A DNA stretch of 64,000 bases from Olsenella_L kribbiana (GCF_036408795.1 NZ_JAZGJP010000003.1:1-64000); one strand, 5' to 3'. Shown: positions 42,385 through 51,770, numbered from the stretch's first letter. Program-made: numbers and translations. Notes: generated by a model not told the origin, from the letters alone.

Positions 42385-44889
42385 CTACTCGTTGTCTCCG
42401 CCGGTTGCCTTCGTGGCAGAGAGTGCGGCACCTGCATCCTTTGCATCGTGCCACACCCAGTCGGTGAAGGCAGGGTGATCGTAGCCCTTGTCCACGGCAA
42501 ACTGGAAGGCATCCTCGCGGAACTTCTCCCACTCCGCAATCTGGTCTGTCCACTTCTCGGCATCCAGGATCCTGAGCGCATCGGCTGCAAGCGCCCAGCG
42601 GTCCATATGGTTCAGACGGAGCATATCGTAGGGCGTCGTCGTGGAGCCATGCTCCTCGTAGCCATGCACGTGGAACCCATCGTGGTTCGGGCGGTGCCAG
42701 ATGAGGCGATGGATCGTGTCAGGATAGGCATGGAAGGCAAAGAGCACCGGCCTGTCCGTCGTGAAGAGCTCTGCAAACTCCTCATCCGTGAGCGCCTCGT
42801 CGTTCTCCTGCCTGTTCTGAATCTTCAGAAGCTCGACGACGTTCACGACGCGGACCTTCACGCCGAGCGCATCGAGGAGCTCGGTTGCCGCAAGCGTCTC
42901 CTGCGTCGGTACATCTCCGCAGCAGCCCAGGACGATGTCAGGCTCCTCGCCTGGCTTGGCGGTAGAGGCCCACTTCCACTCGGCAGCGCCCCTCTGAAGC
43001 TCCGCTCTGGCATCTTCGAGCGAAAGCCACGTTGCCTCAGGCTGCTTGCCCGCAAAGATGCCATTGATGCAGTTCGTGGACTGGTAGCAGCGCTCAGCCA
43101 CGGCAAGCAGCATGTTCGCATCTGCCGGATAGTAGATGTTCACCACATGGTCATTGTTCCAGCACTTGTTGAGCAGTACATCCACAAAGCCCGGATCCTG
43201 GTGCGAGAAGCCGTTGTGATCCTGGCGCCACACATGGCTCGAAAGGAGCATGTTGAGGCCGGAAATCGGCTTTCTCCAGGGGATGTGGCGCACCGTTGCC
43301 TCAAGCCACTTGGCGTGCTGGTTCACCATGGAGTCGACGATGTGCACGAAGGACTCGTAGGAAGACCAGAGGCCGTGGCGGCCAGTCAGGAGGTAGCCCT
43401 CGAGGAGCCCCTCGCACTGGTGCTCGGAGAGCTGCTCGATAACATTGCCGACAGGAGCGAGGTGCTCGTCGTTTGCCGGATCGTCGTTGAGCTCGCCGTT
43501 GAACCACTGCTTGTCCGTCACCTGATAGCTCGGTTGCAGGCGGTTCGAGGCCGTCTCGTCCGGACCGAAGATGCGGAAGCGGTCACGATTGCTGTTGATG
43601 AGCTCGGCTGTGTACTCGCCCAGCACGCGGGTCGACTCGGTAGCGCCGGCACCGTGGCCTTCCTTGTCCACGTCGAAGGCGTAGTCCTCTGCCGAAGGCA
43701 GGACAAGCGGCTTCCTGATGACGCCGCCGTTGGCATTGGGGTTCGCGCCGATCCTGAGCTCGCCTTCCGGCATGAACTCTGTGACCTCGGGGCGGATGGA
43801 GCCTTCCGGCGTGAAGAGGCCCTCCGGCTCGTAGGACTCGAGCCAGCCCTTCAGGACCTGGAAGTGTGCCTCGGTATCGCGGGCAGAGGCCAGCGGCACC
43901 TGGTGTGCACGCCAGGAACCTTCCGTCTTTTTCCCGTCGATCGTCTTCGGGCACGTCCAGCCCTTCGGGGTGCGGAAGATGATCATCGGGTAGAACGGAC
44001 GCGAGCTCTCGCCTGCAGCTGCACGCTCCTTGATGTCGCAGATCTCATCGAAGACCGCCTCCAGAAGCGCTGCGAAGCGCCTGTGGATGGACTCGTGGTC
44101 CTCCTCATCGAAGCCGGCGACGAAGCTGTAGGGATGGTAGCCCATGCCGCGGAAGAACTCTTCGCGCTCGCCGTCAGAGATGCGTGCCAGGATCGTCGGA
44201 TTCGCGATCTTGTAGCCATTGAGGTGAAGGATCGGAAGGACGATGCCGTCCGTCAGCGGGTCCATGAACTTGTTCGTCTGCCAGCTCGTGGCAAGAGGGC
44301 CGGTCTCGGCCTCGCCGTCGCCGACGACTGCCACGGCAAGCATGCTCGGGTTGTCGAGCACGGCGCCATACGCATGGGAGAGCACATAGCCGAGCTCTCC
44401 TCCCTCGTGGATGGAGCCGGGGGTCTCAGGTGCGTAGTGCGAAGGGATGCCGCCAGGATAGGAAAACTGGCGGAAGAACTTCTGGAGGCCTGCCTCATTG
44501 TCCGTGATATCCGGGCGGATCTCGCGGTACGTGCCATCGAGCAGGCTCTGCGAAGTGCCCGCCGGTCCACCGTGGCCCGGGCCCATGAGGAAGAGCGTGT
44601 TCTGATTGTGGTCATGGATGAGGCGGTTCACATGGGCATACAGGAAGTTGAGTCCCGGCGTCGTTCCCCAATGTCCCACGAGGCGGTGCTTCACATCCTC
44701 GCGCGTGAATCCGTCAGGACCATCCTCGTTCTTGAAATCTGCCCTCATGAGCGGATTGGAACGCAGATATATCTGGCCGACAGACAGGTAGTTCGCGCAT
44801 CTCCAGTAGCGGTCGAGCCAGGCGACCTCCTCGTCCGTGACGGCGCGATTGAGCTTCTTCCAGGGCGTACCCAAGACAGGCTGAGCCAT
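42385..44889 (-). CDS. xfp: Xylulose-5-phosphate/fructose-6-phosphate phosphoketolase
   Basis: 834 residues from MAQPVLGTPWKK (AAGGAG upstream; 24 extra codons are unsupported), the usual Xfp length. Motifs are YLSVGQIYLRSNPL near the N-terminus, GHWGTTPGLNFLYAHVNRLI, PGHGGPAG, the thiamine diphosphate motif VVGDGEAETGPLATSWQTNKF and TRVLGEYTAELINSN. It splits xylulose 5-phosphate to acetyl phosphate and glyceraldehyde 3-phosphate in the cytosol. It is a single gene next to a LacI regulator and a 22-bp palindrome. It would take the xylulose 5-phosphate made by the transketolase operon downstream. Confidence 0.95.
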   Translation of the reverse strand: MAQPVLGTPWKKLNRAVTDEEVAWLDRYWRCANYLSVGQIYLRSNPLMRADFKNEDGPDGFTREDVKHRLVGHWGTTPGLNFLYAHVNRLIHDHNQNTLFLMGPGHGGPAGTSQSLLDGTYREIRPDITDNEAGLQKFFRQFSYPGGIPSHYAPETPGSIHEGGELGYVLSHAYGAVLDNPSMLAVAVVGDGEAETGPLATSWQTNKFMDPLTDGIVLPILHLNGYKIANPTILARISDGEREEFFRGMGYHPYSFVAGFDEEDHESIHRRFAALLEAVFDEICDIKERAAAGESSRPFYPMIIFRTPKGWTCPKTIDGKKTEGSWRAHQVPLASARDTEAHFQVLKGWLESYEPEGLFTPEGSIRPEVTEFMPEGELRIGANPNANGGVIRKPLVLPSAEDYAFDVDKEGHGAGATESTRVLGEYTAELINSNRDRFRIFGPDETASNRLQPSYQVTDKQWFNGELNDDPANDEHLAPVGNVIEQLSEHQCEGLLEGYLLTGRHGLWSSYESFVHIVDSMVNQHAKWLEATVRHIPWRKPISGLNMLLSSHVWRQDHNGFSHQDPGFVDVLLNKCWNNDHVVNIYYPADANMLLAVAERCYQSTNCINGIFAGKQPEATWLSLEDARAELQRGAAEWKWASTAKPGEEPDIVLGCCGDVPTQETLAATELLDALGVKVRVVNVVELLKIQNRQENDEALTDEEFAELFTTDRPVLFAFHAYPDTIHRLIWHRPNHDGFHVHGYEEHGSTTTPYDMLRLNHMDRWALAADALRILDAEKWTDQIAEWEKFREDAFQFAVDKGYDHPAFTDWVWHDAKDAGAALSATKATGGDNE

Positions 44890-44937
44890 ATGTGACACTC
44901 CTTCTCTCCCTTGCTTGCTTTCCAAGAAGGCAATATA

Positions 44938-44959
44938 GGTGATAAAACGTTTTATCACC
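44938..44959. promoter_or_regulatory. LacI-type operator upstream of phosphoketolase
   Basis: A 22-bp perfect palindrome whose core is GTGATAAAACGTTTTATCAC, with the central CG usual for LacI-family operators, 49 bases upstream of the phosphoketolase start. The adjacent LacI gene at 45011 is the obvious binder. GATTTAGT is found at 44984. Confidence 0.7.
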
Positions 44960-45010
44960 ATATGAAAATACGATTTACCAAAAGATTTAGTTCGATGCAG
45001 GAAAATGTCC

Positions 45011-46021
45011 TCAGAGCGCTCTGACCGAGTCCTTCAGGACGAGCTTCGGAGCGAGGAGGCAGGCCTTCGGCTCTGGCGGAAGCGTGCCTCTGAGACGTCC
45101 GAGCATGAGGGAAAGGGCAGCGTCCGAAAGTTCGCTCACATTCTGCTCTATGGAGGTAAGGGCAGGCTCGAAGAGAGAATCTGCCGTCGAGTTGTCGTAG
45201 CTCACGATGGAAAGATCCTCTGGAACGTGGAGCTTGCGCTCATAGAGGCGCTTGAGGAGCCCCAAGGCAATGTTGTCGGAGGTGGCAACGACCGCCGTCG
45301 CCCCTGTCGCAATCAGTGCATCCCCTACGTGGTAGGCATCAGGGATGTAGTAGCGGCTCTGGAGCACGAGCGAAGCATCCGGCGCTATGCTTGCCTCTGC
45401 GAGCGCCTTCTCATAGCCTTGCACACGCTTCCTGCCGGTGCCTTCCTGCAGGTTCGCGACGCAGGCAATCCGTCGGTGCCCATGTTCCAGAAGATGCTTC
45501 GTCGCCAGATAGCCACCGAGCACATTGTCGAAGCTCACAGAATCGCCTTGGACACCCTCGATTACGCGGTCGACCATCTGGTATGGGACAGGAAGGGACG
45601 AGAGCATCTCTGCAAGTGACGGATCGGGTGCAAGGCCTCCTGCAGCCACAAGGAAGATCCCGTCAACGCCGCGGTTCACGAACAGGCGCACGAGCTCTGC
45701 ATCGTTTTCCGGCACATCGTCCGAATTTGCAATCAGGAGGGCATACCCTTCCTTCCGGCAGCGCTGCTCCAGATGCTTCGCGAGCGAACTGAAGAAGCGG
45801 CTCTCGATATTGGGGATGATGAGGGCAAGGGTGTCGGAGCGCTGGGAGACGAGGCTTCGGGCAATCTGGTTCGGTACATAGTGCTTCTGCCGCGCACAGT
45901 CGAGGATAGCCTGGCGCTTTGCATCGGAGACACGGACATACCTGCCGTTCAGAACGAGCGACACCGTCGAAGGCGAGACACCGACCTCGCGTGCAATGTC
46001 CTTGAGCGTCACCTTGCCCAT
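45011..46021 (-). CDS. LacI-family repressor, near phosphoketolase
   Basis: 336 residues from MGKVTLKDIAREVGVSPSTVSLVLNG (AAGGGGAGAG upstream). The DNA-binding headpiece and hinge (ARQKHYVPNQIARSLVSQRS) are complete. The periplasmic-binding-protein-like effector domain follows, with LALIIPNIESRFFSSLAKHLEQ, SFDNVLGGYLATKHLLEHGHRRIA and SIVSYDNSTADSLFEPALTSI. The effector is unknown. It is transcribed toward the phosphoketolase gene, and a perfect palindromic operator lies between them, so control of phosphoketolase by pentose availability is likely. Confidence 0.9.
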   Translation of the reverse strand: MGKVTLKDIAREVGVSPSTVSLVLNGRYVRVSDAKRQAILDCARQKHYVPNQIARSLVSQRSDTLALIIPNIESRFFSSLAKHLEQRCRKEGYALLIANSDDVPENDAELVRLFVNRGVDGIFLVAAGGLAPDPSLAEMLSSLPVPYQMVDRVIEGVQGDSVSFDNVLGGYLATKHLLEHGHRRIACVANLQEGTGRKRVQGYEKALAEASIAPDASLVLQSRYYIPDAYHVGDALIATGATAVVATSDNIALGLLKRLYERKLHVPEDLSIVSYDNSTADSLFEPALTSIEQNVSELSDAALSLMLGRLRGTLPPEPKACLLAPKLVLKDSVRAL

Positions 46022-46187
46022 GCTCTCCCCTTCCCGCTCCTTTGCTCTTTGTACCACACATGGCGGGAGTCATCCCCCCGATATGCCTTCCGCCTCTGGC
46101 GAAAGCATGCTGCTTTGCGGCCATTCTTTGCAAGACCTGGCAGGCCCCCTGCGCTAATCTCATGCCATACCGCGAGAAAGGTGCATC

Positions 46188-46964
46188 ATGCAGCCAGCAA
46201 ACATCGATTCTGTCCAGACGTCGTTCTCCCTCCAGGCAGCAGGCTTCGAGCGTGCTGAAGCAGGGCTCTCGAGCGCTGAATGGCTCGACAGGGCACGCAG
46301 AGCGATTGCTCCTTCTGCCAAAGACCGGGTGCTCGAAGTCTGTTCTGGCACCTGCCTCATGGGCCGCTCCCTGGCGCCATACGTCAGCCATGTCACCTGC
46401 ATCGATGCGACACCTGCCATGCTCGCCGAAGGGAAGCGGCTTGCTGCGAAGGCAGACCTCACAAACATGGAGTTCCAAGAAGGCCTCGCCGAGGAGCTGC
46501 CCTACCCTGACGGAACATTCGACATCGTCGTGACACGCCTCTCGTTCCATCACCTTGTGGATGCAGGAGATGTCTTCCATGAGATGGAGCGTGTGCTTGC
46601 ACCAGACGGCAAGCTCGTCGTCGCAGACATGCTCAGCGCGCCTGAACCACTCCGTGACGTCCGCGATTCCATAGAGAAGATGCGCGACCCGTCTCATGAG
46701 CGCTGCTTCAGCCAGGAAGAGCTCGAGCGCTTCTTCCATGAGAGTGGCCTGCATATCCAGGAAGAGCGGATAAGCCACCTCCCCCATGCGCTCTCGGGCT
46801 GGATGGATCTCACGCATACGCCGCAGGCCACACAGGCAGAGATAGAGCGCCTCATGAAAGATGAGCTCAGAGGCGGCAGGAAGACCGGCTTTGCGCCATA
46901 CAGGAATAGCGAGGGAGACATCTGGTTCGACCAGGCCTGGCTCCTCATCGTCGGCACACGCTGA
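46188..46964 (+). CDS. Class I SAM-dependent methyltransferase
   Basis: 258 residues, start after GAAAGGTG. The Rossmann motif I is VLEVCSGTCLMGRSLAPYVSHVTCID, then TPAMLAEGKRLAAK, PYPDGTFDIVVTRLSFHHL (motif post-I to II) and VLAPDGKLVVADML (motif III). It most resembles the UbiE/Methyltransf_11 type acting on small molecules. The substrate is unknown and no biosynthetic genes are adjacent. Confidence 0.8.
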   Translation: MQPANIDSVQTSFSLQAAGFERAEAGLSSAEWLDRARRAIAPSAKDRVLEVCSGTCLMGRSLAPYVSHVTCIDATPAMLAEGKRLAAKADLTNMEFQEGLAEELPYPDGTFDIVVTRLSFHHLVDAGDVFHEMERVLAPDGKLVVADMLSAPEPLRDVRDSIEKMRDPSHERCFSQEELERFFHESGLHIQEERISHLPHALSGWMDLTHTPQATQAEIERLMKDELRGGRKTGFAPYRNSEGDIWFDQAWLLIVGTR

Positions 46965-46983
46965 TGGCCTGATATCCCCAAGC

Positions 46984-47024
46984 GCAATGGAGCCGCTCGC
47001 CACGGTGGGAAGCGGCTCCATTGC
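46984..47024. terminator. Hairpin between convergent methyltransferase and DUF4038 genes
   Basis: A 14-bp perfect stem (46984-46997 with 47011-47024) lies between the ends of the plus-strand methyltransferase and minus-strand operon 2. Confidence 0.55.
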
Positions 47025-47048
47025 CAACCGATAGAAAGCCTTCGGCAT

Positions 47049-48332
47049 TTACGCCAGATCGAGCACGAGCGCTGCATCCTCAAGCCAGGTACCCTGAGAA
47101 AGAAGCGTCGTCCCCTTCTCTGCATCGAACCTCATCTCAAGCGGCACGACGCTGCGCGCCGCAAGATCGATGGCACGGGCATGGGAAGAGGAGAAGTCGC
47201 CTGCAAGGCGGATGTCCGCATTGTACGGAACATAGACAAGAAGCTTCGAGCCGTCAGATGTCTTCGAGGCGAAGACATCGTCTGCATGTGTTGCGAGCAC
47301 CTCCTGCGCTGGCACAAGCTCGAAGAGCCCCATGCGCTCGACAAGCGTGCGTACAAACCCGAAGTCGCGGGCTCCCGGAAACTGCAGGCCCGCCTCATGC
47401 GGCAGCGCCTTCAGGAACCCTTCGCCTTCAAAGAGGCCGGTCCCTCCCTTCTTCCCCTGCCAGTTCCACACACCATGAGCACCATACGTTACGCCTGCAG
47501 AGGCGCCACCCAGAAGGGACAGCCAGAGCGCACGGCGGCAGTCCTCCTGGCGGAAGCGTCCATAGAGCATATGCGAGTAGCCCATCTGCTCATAGCAGGG
47601 CTCCGAATTGATGATGGGGCGCTTGTTGGGACGTGCCGCGAAACTCCGAGCCAGCGTATAGGCGCCCGCCTGTGCCGAGATGTTGTGGCCCGACTGGTAG
47701 AGATAGATATCGGCCCGCTCTGCCAGGCACTCCGGCAGCCCGTCATAGCGGCCTTTGATGTGATAGCACCTGTGAGCATACGGTGCGTACCTTTCCACGA
47801 GGTCCGTCACGCGCATATAGCGCTCGATGGTCTCCTTATGGTCGAAGTCCGTATCGCCGGAGATGATGTAGATGGGGTCGAATTCATTGAAGGAGGAGCA
47901 GATCTTGCTCACGACCGGCTCGACAAGCTCTTCCGGAATGATGTTCTGGGGAGCCATGTTCGAAGCCCAGGTGTTCGGCACATAGTTGCACCACTGGACC
48001 ACAAGCGCCGGTGTGAATCCGCGCTTTACAGCCTCTCTCAGCTGCCACCTTGCATGCTCCCAGTACTCAGGCACTTCCTGCGCGAAGTCGAATGTCACGC
48101 CGCCATCTGCTGTCGCATAGGGATAGCGGGGATTTGCCACGCTCGAGCGGTCCCACTGCGGAAGCGCATTGATCTGGAGCACATTGAAGCCCTCGGCTGC
48201 ACGCTGGTCGAGATACTCGATCCACTCGTCGTCCGTCGGGCTCGTGAATGCTGTCCAGATCGTATCTGCCAGCCAGAAGAACGGCTTCCCGTCGCGTACG
48301 AGATGCATGCCTTCGATCTCTATCCTGCTCAT
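47049..48332 (-). CDS. DUF4038 glycoside hydrolase (GH140/apiosidase-like), short form
   Basis: 427 residues, start after AAGGGACAGAAGAG. It belongs to the DUF4038 barrel family, which includes the GH140 apiosidases: GKPFFWLADTIWTAFTSPTDDEWIEYLDQRAAEGFNVLQ (written as its parts PFFWLADTIW and GFNVLQINALP), then VVQWCNYVPNTW, IYIISGDTDFDHKE and PIINSEPCYEQMGY (likely nucleophile Glu). The family removes apiose or other unusual side-chain sugars. No signal peptide. It overlaps the preceding DUF5060/DUF4038 gene by 4 bases (ATGA) and ends operon 2. Confidence 0.7.
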   Translation of the reverse strand: MSRIEIEGMHLVRDGKPFFWLADTIWTAFTSPTDDEWIEYLDQRAAEGFNVLQINALPQWDRSSVANPRYPYATADGGVTFDFAQEVPEYWEHARWQLREAVKRGFTPALVVQWCNYVPNTWASNMAPQNIIPEELVEPVVSKICSSFNEFDPIYIISGDTDFDHKETIERYMRVTDLVERYAPYAHRCYHIKGRYDGLPECLAERADIYLYQSGHNISAQAGAYTLARSFAARPNKRPIINSEPCYEQMGYSHMLYGRFRQEDCRRALWLSLLGGASAGVTYGAHGVWNWQGKKGGTGLFEGEGFLKALPHEAGLQFPGARDFGFVRTLVERMGLFELVPAQEVLATHADDVFASKTSDGSKLLVYVPYNADIRLAGDFSSSHARAIDLAARSVVPLEMRFDAEKGTTLLSQGTWLEDAALVLDLA

Positions 48333-50044
48333 CTCTTCTGTCCCTTCCCTATCAAGTTCCTGCTGTCCACCCTGCTGAGCACCAGCACCCAGTCATCCAT
48401 CGTCGGCTTGTCCGGCAGGCGCATCCTGCCTCCGGAAATCTGGCGGACCTCTTCTCCGCTATAAGTGCCCTCAGCCGGATCGAACCAGCGGAGCAGCCAG
48501 GATCCATCCTTGAGGCCGCACACCTCGAGGGGGCGCCTCGTCGTTGCCGCATAGTATGCCACGACATGGCAGCCATCCTCTGTCTTTGCAGCAAGAGGGG
48601 TCTTCCTGCCGAGGAGAGCGCTCCCGCCTGTCCCATAAGGCTCGAGCGTCCACCACTTCTGCTCCTCGAAGAAGCGGCGCATGATGCCCATCTGCTCGGC
48701 ACCGGGGAAATCGATTGCCTCGGCCCAGGTGACGCCGTAGCGGTTGAAGACGGCCGCCAGCATGCGTCCTGCAGCGCTCTTCTCAAGGTCTTCCTTCGTC
48801 CAGACATTGTCCCAGATGCCCTGGGCGCCATACGTATAGCCAGCACCGCCAAGCTGCATGACCATATAGGCGACACGGCGAAGCATCGAGGCATCGATCC
48901 TGCGCGGTCCATTCTCCTCGAGCGAGGAGCATCCCTCGTAGAGCGCCTCCCCTTCGACGAAAGGCTTGCCTGCATGCTTTGCCATGAATTCCCGATAGTC
49001 GCGCTCGGCGACGACGAAGTCTCCATGTCCTGCCTGGTTGAGCGTGAAGCTGTACCAGTCCTTATCGTAGAAGGCATCAGAGAACGGCCGCTCGTTCACG
49101 GAATGCACGGTCACAGGATGATGGTAGGCATCGAGCTCAGCAACCATCTTTGCCACCTCGCTCCAGGCAGAGACCAGGAAGTCATGGCGGGCAGGATTGT
49201 AGCCGGAGGCTTCGCCTGCAATGGTCCAGACAAGAGGCAATGCCCCATAGCGGGCCACACAGTAGCGGGCAAGCGTCTTCTGCTCAGCTAGACTCGTCGC
49301 CGCGCCGAAGGCATCACCTCCGCTCTCCATGCTGCTTCCCCAGGCAAAGCCGAGTGCATTCACGAGGCCGAGGTCTGCAATGAAGTGCATGCGGCGGTCG
49401 ATCTCTTCTGCAAAGATGGCAGGGTTGGGAATGGGATGCTCTGCATCCGGCCTCGTGAGCCAGAAGCGGCTATGGTCTGCAAAGTCGCTTCTGAGATTCG
49501 TCTGGTAGACCGTGAACCCCTGGGTTGCCCGCTTCTCTGCCATGCCTCTGAACTGGCTTGCCATGCCCGGATGGTTCGAGCTCTCCCAACTCTCTCCTGC
49601 AGCGAACTCCCAATGCGTATCGCCGAGCCAGAAGAAGGGCGTCCCGTCTGCATGGACGAACATGTTCCGCGCGAGCGGCTCTCCCTCATAGAGCTCTCCC
49701 GCCTGTGCGCAGCGCACAAAGCCATGCCGGAAGAGCGGAAGGGAGCCTGCGTAGGGACGGACCTCGATCGTGCCAGACTTCCCATCAAGCCCGCTTTCAG
49801 GAGGTGCAGAGAGCGTCCAGGTCCAGGTTCCTGCCTTTGGCGCCGCAAAGCTCACGCAATAGCGCGCACCGCCATCCCAGAAGGCCTCCCGGCTGATATG
49901 CATGCCATCTGTCCCTGCGAAGTCCGCCACGATGCAGCAGTCCCTCACAGGATCGCGGAAGGGGCAGGCGCTCTCGAAGCGGAGCACGACCTCCCGCCAT
50001 GTCTCTGATTTCTCAGACGCAGCTTCCCGGATCTCCGTATCCAT
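48329..50044 (-). CDS. DUF5060/DUF4038 glycoside hydrolase (apiosidase-like), long form
   Basis: 571 residues, start after AAGGAGGCG. Residues 1-95 form a DUF5060-type beta-sandwich (WREVVLRFES, FWDGGARYCVSFAAPKAGTWTW). The barrel follows with the DUF4038 signature GTPFFWLGDTHWEF, YQTNLRSDFAD, PLVWTIAGEASGYNP (likely acid/base Glu) and GKPFVEGEALYEG (likely nucleophile). A small C-terminal sandwich ends it. There is no signal peptide. It is the second gene after PTS 2 and is translationally coupled to the short form, so the two probably handle related linkages of one imported sugar. Confidence 0.7.
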   Translation of the reverse strand: MDTEIREAASEKSETWREVVLRFESACPFRDPVRDCCIVADFAGTDGMHISREAFWDGGARYCVSFAAPKAGTWTWTLSAPPESGLDGKSGTIEVRPYAGSLPLFRHGFVRCAQAGELYEGEPLARNMFVHADGTPFFWLGDTHWEFAAGESWESSNHPGMASQFRGMAEKRATQGFTVYQTNLRSDFADHSRFWLTRPDAEHPIPNPAIFAEEIDRRMHFIADLGLVNALGFAWGSSMESGGDAFGAATSLAEQKTLARYCVARYGALPLVWTIAGEASGYNPARHDFLVSAWSEVAKMVAELDAYHHPVTVHSVNERPFSDAFYDKDWYSFTLNQAGHGDFVVAERDYREFMAKHAGKPFVEGEALYEGCSSLEENGPRRIDASMLRRVAYMVMQLGGAGYTYGAQGIWDNVWTKEDLEKSAAGRMLAAVFNRYGVTWAEAIDFPGAEQMGIMRRFFEEQKWWTLEPYGTGGSALLGRKTPLAAKTEDGCHVVAYYAATTRRPLEVCGLKDGSWLLRWFDPAEGTYSGEEVRQISGGRMRLPDKPTMDDWVLVLSRVDSRNLIGKGQKR

Positions 50045-50069
50045 GAAACGCCTCCTTCCAGAAAAGGGG

Positions 50070-50095
50070 GCGGCCAGGCGTCTCGACCCAGCCGC
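50070..50095 (-). terminator. Intercistronic hairpin after PTS 2
   Basis: On the minus strand GCGGC pairs with GCCGC around an inner GGTC/GAC stem, followed by CCCCTTTTC, between the PTS stop and the DUF5060 gene. Probable partial terminator. Confidence 0.45.
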
Positions 50096-50121
50096 TCCAT
50101 CTCATAGACTTGAGAGAATTC

Positions 50122-51570
50122 CTATGCCTCGACCGGAGAGCTCGTCTCCTTGTCAAGCGCAGCAAGCTCTTCCTTCGTGAAGCCCATCGTGTAGGTCACG
50201 ACTGCAGAGATGGCGCAGGCGATTGCCATGCCAAGAGCAGCAAAGATTACGTTCGAGGTGCCACCCTGCAGGTAGTTCGTGATTACGAGGAAGTTGGAGG
50301 CGCCGCCAGCAAGGTAGTACGTGACGCCGGTGATGCCAGAGAACACAGCGCCGATGGAGCCGCCGATGAACATGCCAAGCATGGTGCGACGCCAGCGAAG
50401 AAGCACGCCGAAGAGCGTCGGCTCCGTCACGCCGCCAAGGAAAGCAGAGGCGATATAGCCACCGATCATGCCCTTTTCCTCCTTGTTGCGGATGCGGAGG
50501 AAGGCACCGATAGCACAGCCCCAGACAGCGGTCATAGCGCAGTTCGTGGAGACGAAGACGAAGGGATCGTAGCCCATTGCGATGATCTGGACCTGGGCAA
50601 GCAGGATGACAGGCATGTGCATGCCGGCAATAACGAAGAGCTGCCAGAAGGCGCCGAGGACGGCCATAACAATGAGGACACCGATGCCACCCACATCTGC
50701 GAGGCCGAAGAGCGCGTTTGCGATGCCGGTACCGATGAGGTTGCCAAGAGGCGCAAGGATGATGAGCTCGATGGGGATCGTGACAATCATCGTGAACCAA
50801 GGAGCGAACATCGTGGAGAGCACATCGGGCACATGCTTCTTCATGAACTTCTCGATCTGCGCCATGACGGGAATCGTCAGGATGATCGGGAGCACAGACT
50901 GAGCATAGTTGCCTGGCACAATCTGGAAGCCATAGACGCTGATAGCCGTCTTGCCCGTCGCAGCAGCGATGATGGTCGGGGCGATCAGGATGCCGCCGCA
51001 GAGCATGCCCAAGACCTCGGACGCCTTCAGCTTCTTTGCTGCGGAATAGCCGAGGTAGATCGGCATGAAGTAGAACGAGGCTTCATAGAGCGTCGTATAG
51101 AGGAAGATATAGGTCGGATCGTCTGCAGAGAGCACGCCGAGCATCGTCGGACCAAGGATTGCCGCAATGGTGCGGAAGAGGCCGCCGCCCATAAGGAGCG
51201 GAATCATCGGCACCATGGAGCCAGAGAGATAGTCCAAGATCTTGCTCCCGACAGCCTTTGCCGTCAGCTTCTCCTTCGGAAGGTCGGCGTCGAGATTCTC
51301 GTCGATGACACCTTCACCTTTCACACCCTTTGCAAGCACCGCATCATAGACCTTCGGCACATTCTGTCCGATGATGACCTGGAGCTGCTCTCCTGCCCAG
51401 TTGATGCCCAGAACGCCCGTGATGGCCTTGATTGCATCCCCATCGACCTTCGACTTGTCCTTGAAGGTCAGGCGCAGCCTTGTCATGCAATGCGTCGCCG
51501 AGGCGATGTTCCCAGCGCCTCCGACGTTGGCAAGGACGCCCTCCGCAATCTTCTGGTTGTCGACTGCCAT
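50122..51570 (-). CDS. PTS transporter EIIBC, glucoside family (operon 2)
   Basis: 482 residues from MAVDNQKIAEGVLANVGG (AAGGGGG upstream). The EIIB cysteine is in SATHCMTRLRLTFKDKSK, followed by GVLGINWAGEQLQVIIGQNVPKVYD. The EIIC domain has about ten helices, including GSMVPMIPLLMGGGLFRTIAAIL and SAFLGGVTEPTLFGVLLRWRRTM. As in operon 1 there is no EIIA domain. It heads the operon with two DUF4038 enzymes, so the imported sugar is probably an apiose-type glycoside phosphorylated on its glucose (inference). The promoter region shares GATTTAGTAG with PTS 1. Confidence 0.9.
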   Translation of the reverse strand: MAVDNQKIAEGVLANVGGAGNIASATHCMTRLRLTFKDKSKVDGDAIKAITGVLGINWAGEQLQVIIGQNVPKVYDAVLAKGVKGEGVIDENLDADLPKEKLTAKAVGSKILDYLSGSMVPMIPLLMGGGLFRTIAAILGPTMLGVLSADDPTYIFLYTTLYEASFYFMPIYLGYSAAKKLKASEVLGMLCGGILIAPTIIAAATGKTAISVYGFQIVPGNYAQSVLPIILTIPVMAQIEKFMKKHVPDVLSTMFAPWFTMIVTIPIELIILAPLGNLIGTGIANALFGLADVGGIGVLIVMAVLGAFWQLFVIAGMHMPVILLAQVQIIAMGYDPFVFVSTNCAMTAVWGCAIGAFLRIRNKEEKGMIGGYIASAFLGGVTEPTLFGVLLRWRRTMLGMFIGGSIGAVFSGITGVTYYLAGGASNFLVITNYLQGGTSNVIFAALGMAIACAISAVVTYTMGFTKEELAALDKETSSPVEA

Positions 51571-51682
51571 TGAATCCCCCTTCTTGCTACTCCGGTCCAG
51601 GCCCCCTTGCCTGGATGTCCGAAACTGCAAATCTGCTGACCTGAAGATTACAGAAGGAAGAACAGGTCTTGATGTATTCGAG

Positions 51683-51721
51683 GATTTAGTAGCATGTTTA
51701 CAGCAATTTAGCCCTATTTAG
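51683..51721. promoter_or_regulatory. ATTTAG repeats upstream of PTS operon 2
   Basis: GATTTAGTAG (51683-51692) is followed by AATTTAGC and TATTTAGC at about 51705 and 51716, in an AT-rich region between the PTS start and the LacI gene end. It matches the repeat upstream of PTS 1 exactly over ten bases. Confidence 0.45.
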
Positions 51722-51770
51722 CATTTTCGCTTGACAGCGCATAGATATTGTGGCTGAGAAAGCAATTTCC

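Noticed and set aside
42256..44895. Very long open frame (879 codons) antisense to phosphoketolase
   Set aside because: It mirrors the codon pattern of the clear phosphoketolase gene on the other strand. Its product matches no family I know and is rich in His, Arg and Leu, as expected of antisense frames in high-GC genes.
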